DNA of 64,000 bases from Adiantum capillus-veneris (taxonomy: Eukaryota > Streptophyta > Polypodiopsida > Polypodiales > Pteridaceae). Location of the stretch: NCBI GenBank assembly GCA_014529385.2, contig CM043960.1, positions 34,054,396 to 34,118,395 on the forward strand, in the 5' to 3' direction. Shown here piece by piece: positions 1-10,449 of this stretch. The notes beneath the pieces were generated by a model. The model worked only from the letters and a program-made list of their open reading frames with translations. It ran no database searches and was not told the DNA's origin. The translations under genes and the position numbers were made by a program. Each line of letters starts with the position of its first letter. Within the stretch, counting starts at the first letter, position 1.

Positions 1-530
1 TCTACATATACATAAACTCGTTTGGGCACAACCCTCTCCCGAAGTCTATTAGTTCTACGAGTAGCAAGATGTTGTGATAGTACGATTAAGAGTCTAGCCA
101 CAGTTCCTTGGTTGTTGTAGAGCTAACATTCATAGCCTTACATGGCTTTTAAGTTTTGACCCACATGAAATTACAATTTTCTAAGAGTTTTACTTTCTAG
201 AGTAATTAATTTCTAAGGCATTTTCAAGGTTTTAAGCATTTTCTTTTGTACCCTTCTATGGCAAGTTCATTAACTTACGTCTTAGGTTTGTAAGTTTGGT
301 TGTCTCCTGATTGCTCCGAACACCTTTGCTTTTATAGTAGAGCTCCTTGCGATTGAAATTTAAAGTGAACTCAAAAGTGACCCCAATGTGATCTTGAAAA
401 ATCTAAAGTCATTTTATGCTCCATGTGACCTTTTGTGTTGTCAAGTGACTTTGGAGTGACCCAAAGTGAAGAACTTGTGAACATGGCCTCTAATTCTTGC
501 ATTATGATTGCAAATATGCGATAAGAAGTG
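1..530. other. Intergenic DNA, no gene seen
   Basis: AT-rich sequence with no convincing exon, LTR boundary or tandem repeat. Only short open frames of chance length occur on both strands. Confidence 0.5.
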
Positions 531-600
531 CATATTGGCCTAGTGGTAGAGCATTGACCCCATAGGCGGGAGGTGGCATATTCAAGCCTCGAAAATTCTA
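531..600 (+). repeat. tRNA-derived SINE-like head (A and B boxes)
   Basis: Positions 536-552 (TGGCCTAGTGGTAGAGC) match an RNA polymerase III A box with its D-loop. Positions 576-588 end in ATTCAAGCC, close to a B box (GTTCRANNC), at tRNA-like spacing. No good acceptor stem closes the cloverleaf and the B box is imperfect, so this is read as the tRNA-related head of a SINE or an old tRNA pseudogene. The SINE body and A-rich tail were not defined. Confidence 0.4.
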
Positions 601-1760
601 TCAGATTACCTTTTATTAACACTTCCAAAATTTATCAACGATCCAAATCGTGAGATTGATTTGGGCCATTGATCCATCCTTATCATGGACTCTTGGGAGG
701 CCTCCCATACTCAAGATAAGTGAAATTCATGCAAGAGGCACAATGCAACCTCGAACGTCCTCCAAGTAGTCATGTTCACATAGAATAGCTGGCAAAAGAA
801 TCTTGCTAAGACCTGCATGCCTTTACATCCATTGGGATTTGAGGTGTTGGCGATGTGAGTTTGGTCATCAACCCTTGTGCCAACTAATCAAGTGTTAGAT
901 TTTCATTTCTAAGGAGAGAGGGGTCGTTGAGTTTAGGGGTTTGGAACACAAGCAAAAATCTTTCCTTCAATTTGCTCACATCATGCATGATAACGTCCTT
1001 TTTGGCCTACATAAGGCCTTAGTAGACTCTTGTAACTCAAAATTCTTCGAACAGATTGTGGATCATTGAATTAAGCTAGATGTAAAGAATTGTGGATGAT
1101 TGGTTAAAGTGTAAGGTCCCCGTCCTAAAAGATTGGGGCGACTTGGAAGATAACCTTCTTTATCCTCTAAATCCGTTGACGACACCCTACTCCGATAATG
1201 CGAAGCAAAGATACGAGCAACGAAAGAGAAGAAGACTTCCACCTATTGTGTTCGTAGTTGCAAGACCCTACACCACAAGCCAGGTCGATGAGGTTAAAGG
1301 TTCTATGGACTCTAGATCTTACATTATAAGAGAAGAAATCCCTTTCACATATTAAGGATCCAAAGACAACGCCTTTTTCCCCACGTTTAAGAGGCACGGC
1401 CGCCATCCTTAAATCCAAATTATGACATGAGATAAATCTCTAACTAATTGAAACAAAGTGAAAAGTACTCGACTAATCGAGTCTACCCATCCTTGACTGG
1501 CAACTTGAGCCAGTCCCCACTTTCCACCCCACACACACACTTTTTTCCACACTGTTTTACATATACAAACAGTGTTCCTCAATTAATTTCAAACACAGGT
1601 TCTTTTATACAACCCTTCAAACAACACCAAAACAATTCAAATAATGCTAATGAAGGCAACCCTATTATTCAACAAAAACAACTTTTCCAATTTCTCATCA
1701 TTTTGCTGCCACCCGCGGACTTTCTTTGTCTAACCAACAGAGCCTTTGCAAAGGATTTAT
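601..1760. other. No recognisable gene; one 87-codon open frame
   Basis: An 87-codon plus-strand frame at 1092-1355 starts with TTG and contains a basic stretch (KQRYEQRKRRR), but I recognise no family and see no supporting splice sites or promoter. The rest is anonymous sequence. Confidence 0.4.
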
Positions 1761-2022
1761 TCACTAACCGCGAATTGCGCAACCTTCCCATCTCGCTAAC
1801 TGCGAGGTATCCCGCTAACCGCGAGGCATCTTGCTAACCGCCTGGCATCCCACTACCCGCGAGGCATCTTGCTCGCGGGCATCTCGCTAACCGCGAGGCA
1901 TCTTTCTAACCGCCAAGCATCGCGCTACCCGCGAGGCATCTCGCTAACCGCGAGGAACAAAAGAGAGCCGATAACCTCAGCTTAATCTCCGCTATCCGCG
2001 AAATCATCTCGCTACCCGCGAG
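1761..2022. repeat. GC-rich minisatellite of self-complementary units
   Basis: About a dozen imperfect copies of a roughly 19-20 base unit resembling CTCGCTAACCGCGAGGCAT, drifting by substitution (CTACCCGCGAGG, CTAACCGCCTGG). Each full unit contains CTCGC...GCGAG, so each copy could form a small hairpin. The array is far more GC-rich than its flanks. Confidence 0.8.
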
Positions 2023-2309
2023 AACAAAATATATTCTTTCAACAATTCATCTTATTAATGATTCATCAAACATGATCAACCAATTCCTCATATCAATCAG
2101 TAACCACTTATCAAACAATAACAGTTTATTAAGTCATAACAATTCAACAAACAGTGATAATTCATCAAAACAGTTCTTTCACTAATCTATGAAAACGTAT
2201 GCTTGTTTCATGTGATAGAATCACGTTTCTCGGACGGTTTAAGGGGTTCCCTATGCTTAGCTTCCCAAGTCAACATGAATAGCAATGCATAATTATAAAT
2301 TTGTCTTAC

Positions 2310-2486
2310 CGGATTTGGAGCGCGTATAGCTAACTCCTGTGCTGGAGTTTGGACGGCTTCGACTTCTTCTTCGATTGATGCTTCCGCATGAGATCTGTTC
2401 GGAGTAGACACCTTCCTTCCCACCTTCCTTGGTGGTGCAACGGCATGGGCGTTCTTAGAACTTCGTGTTACATGCTTCGGAGCCAT
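2310..2486 (-). CDS. Putative first exon of an unknown basic protein
   Basis: An ATG at 2486 (reading leftward) opens exactly 59 codons and ends at a strong 5' splice site (CCG|GTAAGAC; intron begins at 2309). The peptide begins MAPKHVTRSSKNAHAV, is rich in Lys/Arg and Ser in its first half and acidic in the middle (EASIEEEVEAVQ). A TATA box lies about 200 bases upstream, at promoter-like distance. No downstream exon was found toward position 1 and no family is recognised. A retroelement leader with a short gag start is an alternative reading. Confidence 0.3.
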
Positions 2487-2689
2487 AGCTTCGGAATGGA
2501 GAAAAGAAAAGCGCGTTGTTGGAGAGAGAGAGAGTGTGTCCACAAATCGGGTGAAGGCACGTCGAAGATTGGAGATGGAGATGGCTTGAAGGTGAGAGGT
2601 TAAGGGAGAGAGGCTTCCTCCGGCGCGTCGTTGCGAGAGAGCTTTCGCTTCTGTAGATGTGTGTGTTCAAAGTGAGAGGAGAAGGGTCC

Positions 2690-2697
2690 TTTATATA
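2690..2697 (-). promoter_or_regulatory. TATA box for leftward transcription
   Basis: On the minus strand the sequence reads CCTATATAAAGG, a near-perfect plant TATA box. Transcription would start near 2660, and the first ATG with a spliceable frame is at 2486. Confidence 0.4.
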
Positions 2698-2700
2698 GGC

Positions 2701-3866
2701 TCTAGGGGGGTGCTAAGAATACTGAGAGGTTTGGAGAATAGGAGAGGAAAAAAGCTCACGCGTTGTCGCGACTCTTTTTTTTTTTTTTGGTGAGTGAATC
2801 TTATGCGCGATTTTAAAAAGCTCTATACTTACAAGTTCCCATTCTATTTTGAAAGAGAGAAAGAAAGAGGTATCTTAATTTTGACTCACATCTCTTTCTT
2901 TCCTAAAAATACTATCTCTAAGTTTTTTCTTCACACATAGATTAGGTTCCCACATAAACCTATTGTTCCACATAAAGAAAAATCATAAATAAATGGATAC
3001 TGAACTCGATTTTCAATCCGGTTGCTTTGATAAACTCATGATGACTCACAAAATTGAGAATCTCAATTGCTTTCCAAAATAACTGAAATGGCTTATATGA
3101 ATAAATGTTGGGTACATTACATAAAGTTTGTTGAAGTGGCCACATGGCTCACTGTCATTTTATGTAGGCCAATAGAACTATTTACCTTGTTCCTTTTCCT
3201 TCTATCCCCATTGGCTTCACACATACTTCACCATAGTTTTCGATGATGCATGCTCTATGGTCTACTTGTTGCCGATCCTTAGTGCAAAAACAAAAAGAGG
3301 GCAAGGGTAGACGAAATTTTGCCAAAATTGGTAGAGTTACAAGCATTTATTGGGGGTAAGGTGGCAGGGTAAATTCTACCATGTGAGAACGCCCTTTAAG
3401 CATGGCCTTAAACGAAGACATGCGATTCATTGTTGGCAGTGTCAAAGGCATCATTTCTTTTGGGAATTTTACGCTTGTGTGCTCTTTGTAGCTTGGCTTC
3501 ATAGCTGTGGCTAAGAATTTGTGTGCTCTTTCAAGAACTCGGGCACTGCCTTCGTCCCATCAACCACGGATGATGGAGAATTCGCACGTTTTCAACTTTT
3601 CATTTACCCACTTTGGAGAATACTATGGTTGAGTTGAATTAGTGGGAATCGGGAATCGGGATGTCCTTTTTGTTTAAAGCAGATGTTTATCAGGCTAGGA
3701 CGCTAGGTGCATAGCGCTTTTTGGTAAACTGTCGGTCTTGGGTGTGTATTCAATGCTCTCTTCCGCTCGAATGCGCACACCTTCCAAGCTTGAGATCAAT
3801 GCACTGCAGGCTCATGACAATGGGCGAAGAAGACGTTTAGCTTGAAAGCTTGCTGTTGTTGTGGCT
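2701..3866. other. No gene seen
   Basis: Anonymous sequence with a poly-T run near 2776-2789. Nothing resembling a conserved domain was found on either strand. Confidence 0.5.
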
Positions 3867-4335
3867 ATGGCAACAGACCCACACACACTGCCTCCCAGAT
3901 TCCGGTGCTCCTTAAGAATCGCCACTCTCGTGGTTTGCTGTTTCAACATTGTAGCTGCTATCTACCTCTTGCAATCATTCATTGGGCCCCTCTTCTCAAG
4001 TCCCTCTTCCGCACCTTTCTCGGCTGGAGTCTCTGTGAGAAATACTCATTCTTCATCGACAGGTTGGATCATCTATTTCAGTTTGTTCAGCTTGCTGTCG
4101 AAGATTCCTAGTCATGACATGTCTTTGTGGCCTCCCCAGCTGCCCCATACACTCCTGAGCAGTTGGATCGCATTAAGGAAGCCATCTCAATATGGAGGGC
4201 AGCAGAGCCAGTGGACCTTATCAACAGAGTAAGATGTCTCTTCAATCTATGCCTTAGCATCACACCTCTCACCCTTTTTTTTTTTCCTTCCAAATATAAC
4301 ATTCACTTGCCGAGTTTTAGGAGCTGACTACATCG
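3867..4335 (+). CDS. Small three-exon gene, membrane-anchored plant protein of unknown function
   Basis: Exon 1 (3867-4062) starts at ATG and encodes MATDPHTLPPRFRC followed by a hydrophobic segment of about 22 residues (roughly residues 16-38), a likely membrane anchor or signal anchor. A CAG|GT donor leads to a 77-base intron ending CCCCAG. Exon 2 (4140-4228) continues in matching phase 1 with YTPEQLDRIKEAISIW and RAAEPVDLINR, then a GTAAGA donor. A 92-base intron ends TTTTAG, and exon 3 (4321-4335) adds ELTTS and a stop. Predicted length is about 100 residues. The pattern of N-terminal anchor plus EQLDRIKEAI...AAEPVDLI resembles small conserved plant proteins of unknown function, from memory only. 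Exon 3 is very short, so the gene may be truncated by the retroelement starting near 4535. Two short phase-consistent GT-AG introns argue against chance. Confidence 0.5.
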
Positions 4336-4534
4336 TAAGAGGCTTCTAGATGCCTTCACCATTGCTGTTGTCGTTTCATGGCATGCAGGCCTATAATTGT
4401 GGGTTAGTCACCCACACACTTGCAGGCTGGTGCTTGGTCATGTCGTTGCTTGGTGGCCTGCCATGTTGGCTCGATTTGCCTCCTTATCACCCTTTCTTAT
4501 CATCCACATGCCATTATGTTTGTCTTTTCTAGGT

Positions 4535-6207
4535 TATTGCATCGTTCGATGATTGTTCAAATGCCATCATGTCCATTCTGAGTCTTTGGAATGTCAAAGA
4601 TAAAGTCTATTGCTATACTCTCCCAAGGTCAGTTAGGAATAGGTAAAGGTTTTAGTAGACCTGGTGCCTTGTGTCTATCAAACTTGACCTTCTAAGTCGT
4701 GACACCAAACAAGTGCGTACAAACTTATCCACATCCTTTCTAAACCGAGGCCAATAGAAATCCTTTTCCACACCTCTCAAGGTACTATTGATGCCTCTAT
4801 GCCCAACAAAAGGTGGATTATGGCGCTCTGTGAACACCTTGTTCCTCAACTTGTGTGTGACATAGCATGGTCTTTCACATTAAATAACATTCTTGTAGAG
4901 CTAGCCTGCAACTGTCTCTCTACTTGGCAACCGATCAAAGATGTTTGCGAGATCTGGATCTGTAGAGTATTGATCAATCATATCCTTAAAATTTTGATGA
5001 CGTATTACTGAAATGGCCTATATTTGTGGCTTTTGAGACAACACTTCTGCCACCGAATTCTTGTTTCCCGTAATATGAACTATTTGGAAGTGGAAGTGCC
5101 ACAAAATGTTCGAGAGCCGTTTTTGGAACAAGAAGTATCTGAGACTTTGATGATCTGTAAAATCTGCAAAATCTATACAATCGGCTCCGAGCAAGAAATG
5201 TCTCCACTGAGTCAGAGCATGTACCACTGCTAATAGCTCCTCTTAGATCTATTCAACTCGCTCCTGTCTAGAAAACATTCTACTTTCATAAGCTAGAACA
5301 TGGCCCTCGTGCATAAAGATCGGCCCTAGACTACATCCACACACATCAAAATAAACCTCGATTTGTTTATGCGAATCCGGTAAAATCAATACAGGACCAG
5401 CGGCCGATTTTTCCTTAAGAGTCTTGAATGCCGTAATTTTTGATGGTCCCCAAGAAAAAAAGGGAATCCCTTTTTGAGTCGAGATGTGTAAGGGAGAAGC
5501 CATCTCCGCAAACTTTCTAGTGAACCGCCTGCTGTACGACAATAAGCCTAAGAAGCTTCAAACTTTATGTACATTGTTTAAATCTGGCCAATCCTTCATG
5601 GTTTCTATTTTGGCCAAGTCCATCTCTACGGCGACGATGTGTCCATAAAAGTGTATTTCTGGCAAGAAAAGCTTGCTCTTTTTCCTGTTGACCACAAATC
5701 TATGTTGCGGGCTTAAAAACTTCTAAGAGATGTTGTCTATGTTCTGGTTCACTCTTGGAGAATACGATGATGTCGTCAAAAAAGGTGCCCACCAATGACA
5801 TACACTCTCTAAAAAACCTGTTCACATCCTGTTGAACATCGTAGGAGCATTTGTGAGACCAAAAGGCATCACCAAATACTCGTACAATCCAAAGGATGTT
5901 TTAAACGCGGAATTGTATACATCTCTAGGAGCGATCGTGATTTGATGATAGCGACTTTTCAAGTTGATTCTACTAAACACGTAGAACCAGAACCTTGTAG
6001 CCTGTCAAGTATATGATCGATCTTGGGTATTGGAAACCAGGACTTGATGGTGATTTTGTTGAGAGCTCTTTAGTCAATGCACATTCTCCAAGATCCATCT
6101 TTCTTTAACACTAGAAGCATTGGTGAACAATAAGGTGATGTATTGGACTAAATTAGACTCTTTTTAAGAAGTTCTCACTTGCTTCATAATTTCCTCATTC
6201 TGAGCTC
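4535..6207 (-). pseudogene. Decayed Ty3/gypsy pol, family E (RT, RNase H, integrase N-terminus)
   Basis: Read leftward from 6207. Reverse-transcriptase pieces resemble SWRMCID, ALNKITIKSW and YEYLVMPFGLTNAPTMFN. A palm-region remnant follows (DD box area near 5760). Next come the RT/RNase H connection (5249-5542), an RNase H tail (FTDHQSLRYF, then IVHITGNKNSVAEVLS, 5018-5227) and the integrase H2C2 zinc region (HNPPFVGHRGINSTL...FVRTC, 4652-4849). The fragment ends in the integrase core (PWESIAIDFIFD, near 4600). Many stops and frameshifts interrupt it. The right end is cut inside the RT region where element C begins at 6208. The same family reappears at 36960-38310. Confidence 0.85.
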
Positions 6208-6940
6208 TGTCACAAGACGGGCACCACGTGTCAATAGAAAAGAACAGACTGAACAAACTTTTAGCACTTCAATAACAACTGAACTGAAAGAGAGAGACGA
6301 CACGCGACATGGAGTGGCGGAATTCCACCCCAGAGAGTATTGGCCCCAAACCTTGGCGCCCCTTTCGGTATTTCTTTATATTATTGCCGATTCACAAAGT
6401 ACAACAGCCGAGGAGCACCTGCTTTGCAATCTGCGCGCTAAAAAGTGCCAGAGAGGGCCCCCACGGCTCATATTTAAAGGCCCAAAGCCTAAAAGCATCA
6501 AATATGAAAAGCTGACCCCAAAAAATCACTTTCCTAAAATTTTGGGATTTTCCTAAAGATCCGCCGCGAATTCCGGGACGTCCGTATAGGTGCCACATCA
6601 TCATATTTTGATGTCCAAAGTCTTTTGAGTGTGTTCTGCTTTATTTTTAATGCCTTTATGTCACTTGGGGCCCCATCGGACGAGGTCCCATAAGTCGGTA
6701 GGACTTCTTCTTTTGTTGCTTGTTCTTCTTAGGGTTTCTAGAATGAGGGTTTGCAGGTTTTAGGGTTAGGGTTTCCAGAATTAGGGTTTGTAGGTTTTAG
6801 GGTTAGGGTTTCCAGAATTAGGGTTTCAACAGTTAGGGTTTTTGGCAGAAATTAGGGTTAGGGTTTTTGCTCTCGGGCAGCCAGATCATCTGTAAGTTGG
6901 CTCCATTCTTTAGGCTTTGACACGTAAGCAGTTTGTTACA
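6208..6940 (-). repeat. 3' LTR of element C
   Basis: Runs TG...CA (TGTCACAAG...TTTGTTACA). The adjacent sequence TCTCCCCTTCTTG is, on the minus strand, a polypurine tract CAAGAAGGGGAGA. A related LTR segment occurs on the plus strand around 9760-9930. The first 50 bases are repeated at 8561-8613. Confidence 0.75.
6722..6872. repeat. Telomere-like TTAGGG/TTTAGGG repeats inside an LTR
   Basis: Roughly ten scattered copies of TTAGGGTT or TTTAGGG units, several in direct tandem (TTTTAGGGTTAGGGTTT twice), separated by short spacers such as CCAGAA and GCAGG. The run lies wholly within the element C LTR. It is not a pure telomere array. Confidence 0.8.
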
Positions 6941-7362
6941 TCTCCCCTTCTTGAAAGAGAGTAATCGTCCGCGATTACAGCATATCTGCAAAACAACTCA
7001 AGTTAGCTCAAAAATTTCCGAGGGTCATTCCGAGGGACAATCAGTTTGCTCTTTTTATTAAGGAGTTAGCTTCTCCTTTCTGCTCTTTTGATCAAGGAGT
7101 TAACTGCTCCTATCGGCTGTTTTGATCAAGGAGTTAGCTTCTCCTTTCGTCCAGATCGGAACTCTTGATATTCCGGCGTAGTAAAATTAGCCATCACACC
7201 CAGACCGTACTGATCTTCCTCGGGTTTCTTGATGCACTAAAATTACATACCCAGGCAATCTCATCCAATTAGGAATATTTAGTGGTTGGCACATCACAAT
7301 GCAACACAAATGCTCACATATGCATGTTACAAGACATAGAAACATAAAGACGCCGATGAACA

Positions 7363-7712
7363 CTCCTCCCGCATAACCTAACAAGGTCCGGGCCGGGAGA
7401 TATTCAACGACTCCCTCATCACTCCTCCCGCATAACCTAAAAAGGTCCGGGCTGGGAGATATAGAGGCCTTTTACAACCAAACGCCCCCCAGACCGCAGC
7501 TTGCGTCGTTTGGAGGTGCTGAGAGTAACCACTGCTCAGACTTCTTAATACTCCTCCCTCATAACCATCCAGGTCCGGGCCGGGAGTCACAACAACAATT
7601 ATTTTACAAACATACAACTAAACGCTCCCCAGGCATCGGCCTGCGTCGTTCGGAGGTTTTCAAACATACAACGAAAGGCTCCCCAGGCATCGGCCTACGT
7701 CGTTCCAAGGTT
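7363..7712. repeat. Array of two alternating hairpin-forming repeats
   Basis: Motif A (CTCCTCCCGCATAACC ... GGTCCGGGCCGGGAG) occurs near 7363-7399, 7422-7458 and 7551-7586. In the first copy its ends pair perfectly (CTCCCG with CGGGAG). Motif B (CTCCCCAGGCATCGGCCTG, then TCGTTCGGAGG) occurs near 7484-7516, 7622-7656 and 7676-7711 and contains CAGGC-atcg-GCCTG plus outer CTCC/GGAG pairing. The copies lie between the polypurine tract and gag of element C and suggest structured RNA. Confidence 0.7.
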
Positions 7713-8002
7713 CAAACAATACCAAAACAATATTTCTCACTTCTCCATCCGGGAGTAAAATCACCAATCATTGAAACTAGTATCAAACCAGAGTCAAACA
7801 ATTCAAATCGGCACCAAAACAGGTTCAAAAGAGATACCATCCATTTCAAACAAATTCCAAAGAGAATCACCAAACAAGATAAAACAAAACTCAAACTTAA
7901 AAAGCAATCTCGACATTAGTCGAGCTCGAAAAGTCGACCGACTTTCCATCTTGAAACTTGCACCAAAAATTAGGGTTAGGTACCTTCCATGAAGTCGTAG
8001 CC

Positions 8003-8376
8003 GAGCACGGCATGGTCCATCAGCTCTTGGATAGACAGTGCTTCTTTGGCGGCGATGGTAGTCCCAAGAGATAGCAATCACACAAAGCCTCCAAGGTCAT
8101 CTGCTCGTGAACAAACATCTACTGGGAGATGTCGAGAAACTTCAAGTTATAATCTGCTAGGGTTTCCATGGCAAGCATTTCAGGATACCCCACTCTGCCA
8201 GAAGTTGCACTCCGAAGGAAGATGTCAGAAACCATATAACTTCGGGCAAAAATTTTCTTGAAAGCTTGCCAAGTACGTGGAGTATGCTGCTTGGTAGCTG
8301 TAGACATCAACATCTGCATGGCACTGCTTCTAAGAAAAATAGTGACTTGAAACAAATCTGGATCCTTCTCTTGCAA
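8003..8376 (-). pseudogene. Gag remnant of element C
   Basis: The minus-strand frame reads through a Retrotrans_gag-like segment: TPRTWQAFKKIFARSY, then LADYNLKFLDISQ, followed in the next frame by a remnant resembling FVHEQMTLEALC. The W..F...F...Y and Y..KF spacing is typical of Ty3/gypsy capsid. No zinc knuckle was found downstream. Stops and frame changes make it a pseudogene. Confidence 0.55.
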
Positions 8377-8548
8377 GGGATCTTAATTGGCTTATGCCCT
8401 GTAAGACATGAGCGGTGAAGACGGGAGCGCACCCGATGTGTGATGAAGTAAGGGTGGGAGTGGCTCATACCTCATATAATTCAATTCCAATAGCTTTGTC
8501 TGCTCTTTTGTAGGACCGGTATGCTTTCAGAAAAGCACACGCCTGATG

Positions 8549-8560
8549 CTCTGATACCGC
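8549..8560 (-). other. Primer-binding site of element C (initiator-Met tRNA)
   Basis: The plus strand reads GCTCTGATACCGC immediately before the LTR start at 8561. The minus strand therefore carries GGTATCAGAGC, complementary to the 3' end of plant initiator-Met tRNA. Confidence 0.75.
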
Positions 8561-8693
8561 TGTCACAAGACGGACACCACGTGCCAATAGAAAAGAACAG
8601 ACTGAACAAACTATGTGGTTGTACCTCTACTAGACGGGAGTGATAAAATAATGGAAAAGGCATGGCAATGCTTTTGGTCTAGCAGCGGCTATT

Positions 8694-9282
8694 CCAAGAG
8701 TTACCGATGAATCAATAGGTTGAATCTGGTGCGATGAGGACTGCACAAGAGGGGAGTTACTCCGCTCCTTTGTCACAGGCTACCTCGATGGAATAAAGTC
8801 ACCGATTTTTTTCAAGATTTCAGGGAGATTGACGAGCTAACAATATTCTGATGAATGACTTTATGTAAAGAAGCTCTTTGAAATGGGAATTCCTAAAATG
8901 AATCTGTTACATGTGCTCTCTTATGTGTGTATTATTTGAGTGCATGTTTTGCAAGACGAAATGATTGCAAATTTTTGTCTTGTTCACTTGAGGGGTGATG
9001 TGGACATGATAGTAACGAGGTTTAGTCAATCAAGATACCTGTCAGAGGCTAGGGCTGTGTGGGTGTGTGCTAAATAAGTTACAATGCTCATGATTCTCAT
9101 CTAACATCTCGACGGGGATAGTGATGTGAATGTTTAGTGACTGTCGTCTTCGTGCAAGTGCCGAATAAAATGTGGTCTAGTGTGTCGGTACTTAGTCAGT
9201 GTCTACTGAACTCGTTTTTGTCCTATGTCTGTTTTTTCAGGCATAATCGAGGGCGATCACAATTTTTTCAAGAGGGGGTATA
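8694..9282 (+). repeat. 3' untranslated region of a family E gypsy element
   Basis: 8694-8945 is closely similar to 38322-38570, which directly follows family E pol. This identifies it as the sequence between pol and 3' LTR. It ends in a polypurine tract (CAAGAGGGGGTA, about 9269-9282). No coding capacity is evident. Confidence 0.65.
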
Positions 9283-9945
9283 TGGCATGACCTAAAGGAC
9301 GAACTCGGGGCAAAGAGGGGTCGGAACCCTAGTGGAAGAGATAGATGAAGTTTTGCCAAACTTACAAGGCTTGCCAAGTGGCCTATTTTTAAAGTTAGTT
9401 GCCACCAACTTATGGGGACCCTGTCCGATGGGGCCTAGGAACACTAGCCATTAAAATGAAGCGGCGAGATCACACACACACACACACAATCAAGCCTTGC
9501 GTAAGCACGTGTTGACGTGGCAATTGTATGGACGCTTGTAGATCGTGCTGATGACATGGTAGGGTGTACGGATCCTGGCGTTTTATGTTGATGATATGGC
9601 AGCCGTACAGATTTTCACCAGCACTAGCTTTTGGAGCAAGATGCTTTTTGATTTGATGCTTTTCATGTATTGCTTTTAGGCAAGGGGCTTCATAAGAATT
9701 GCCAAGGCCTCTCTCTCGGAGATTAGCTTGGGAGCGCTATTGAGAGAAGAGGACCCTCGGACATTGTACTTTGTGAACCATAATAATAAAGAAATACTGA
9801 GAAGGGGCGCCAGTCTTTGGGGCTAGTCTCTCTGGCGCGGAACTTTTCCGTGCCGCGCCATGTCGTCTCTCTCTTGTAGTTTTGCTCAACTCTTTCAGTT
9901 TTCTCATGTGTGTCTCATTAGATCCTCGACTTGGAGTGTCCAAGT
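9283..9945 (+). repeat. LTR of a family E element (right boundary approximate)
   Basis: Begins TGGCATGACC right after the polypurine tract and contains a (CA) run at about 9473-9488. Near 9780 an AATAAAGAAATACTG poly(A)-signal region resembles the corresponding part of the element C LTR in opposite orientation. The right end was placed by loss of LTR-like character and is uncertain. Confidence 0.5.
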
Positions 9946-10449
9946 CTATTACATTATTTCAACTATATACTTTACTGGCGATTTGCGTAATGAGGTGGCA
10001 AGTTGTTATCAGGATACATTTGTGAGGGAGTTTGATGCACCAACATTATTATATCTATTTCCTATGAGCATGTATGTTCCCTTAATTTGAATTGCTGTAT
10101 GAGTTCGTCTCTTTGCTCAATCCAGTAAGCTTTAAAGTATGGTATAACTTGAGCTTGTCATTACAAAATATGCGATTCGCGAGTTGTGACTGCAGAAGTA
10201 TGCTCATTGTTGCCAATTTTAGTATGTAGATTATATCCAAAACAAAAATCTTCTAGCTTTTGAGATATCTTCCATATCATTTTTCAAGGTTGCTTTGTCA
10301 AAATCATCTTATAAATGCTGAAACTAGTGGAGACAATAGATTCTATTTTATAGTCAACCGTGAATTTTCCAGTGGATTAGGAGTTTGTAAAGATGTGGTT
10401 GAGTGTTTCAACATTTTTAATGCTGGTCCATGGGTATTCATCTATTAAG
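9946..10449. other. Presumed host intron or intergenic DNA
   Basis: No transposon boundary or coding signal recognised. It ends in an acceptor-like CTATTAAG before the putative exon at 10450. Confidence 0.4.

Larger units (their letters stand above)
6208..8613 (-). mobile_element. LTR retrotransposon C, pol-less, 5' LTR truncated
   Basis: A full 3' LTR (6208-6940) is followed leftward-to-rightward by a polypurine tract, a hairpin-rich internal region, a Gag remnant, an initiator-Met primer site and the first 53 bases of the 5' LTR. Both LTR copies begin (plus-strand view) TGTCACAAGACGG. It sits inside the reverse-transcriptase region of the family E fragment. No protease, RT or integrase is visible in the roughly 1.6 kb internal region, so this is a non-autonomous or deleted copy. 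Because the outer end is lost, no target-site duplication can be read. Confidence 0.75.

Noticed and set aside
533-595. Functional tRNA gene
   Set aside because: The D- and T-arm-like parts are recognisable, but no 7-bp acceptor stem closes and the B box is imperfect.
1761-2022. CRISPR array
   Set aside because: Units are directly adjacent with no unique spacers, and the context is a plant nuclear genome.
6722-6872. True telomere or chromosome end
   Set aside because: Repeats are few, mixed with spacers and enclosed in an LTR with normal sequence on both sides.
7363-7712. CRISPR-like array of hairpin repeats
   Set aside because: Spacers are short, not of uniform length, and partly repeated. 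The region lies inside an LTR element.
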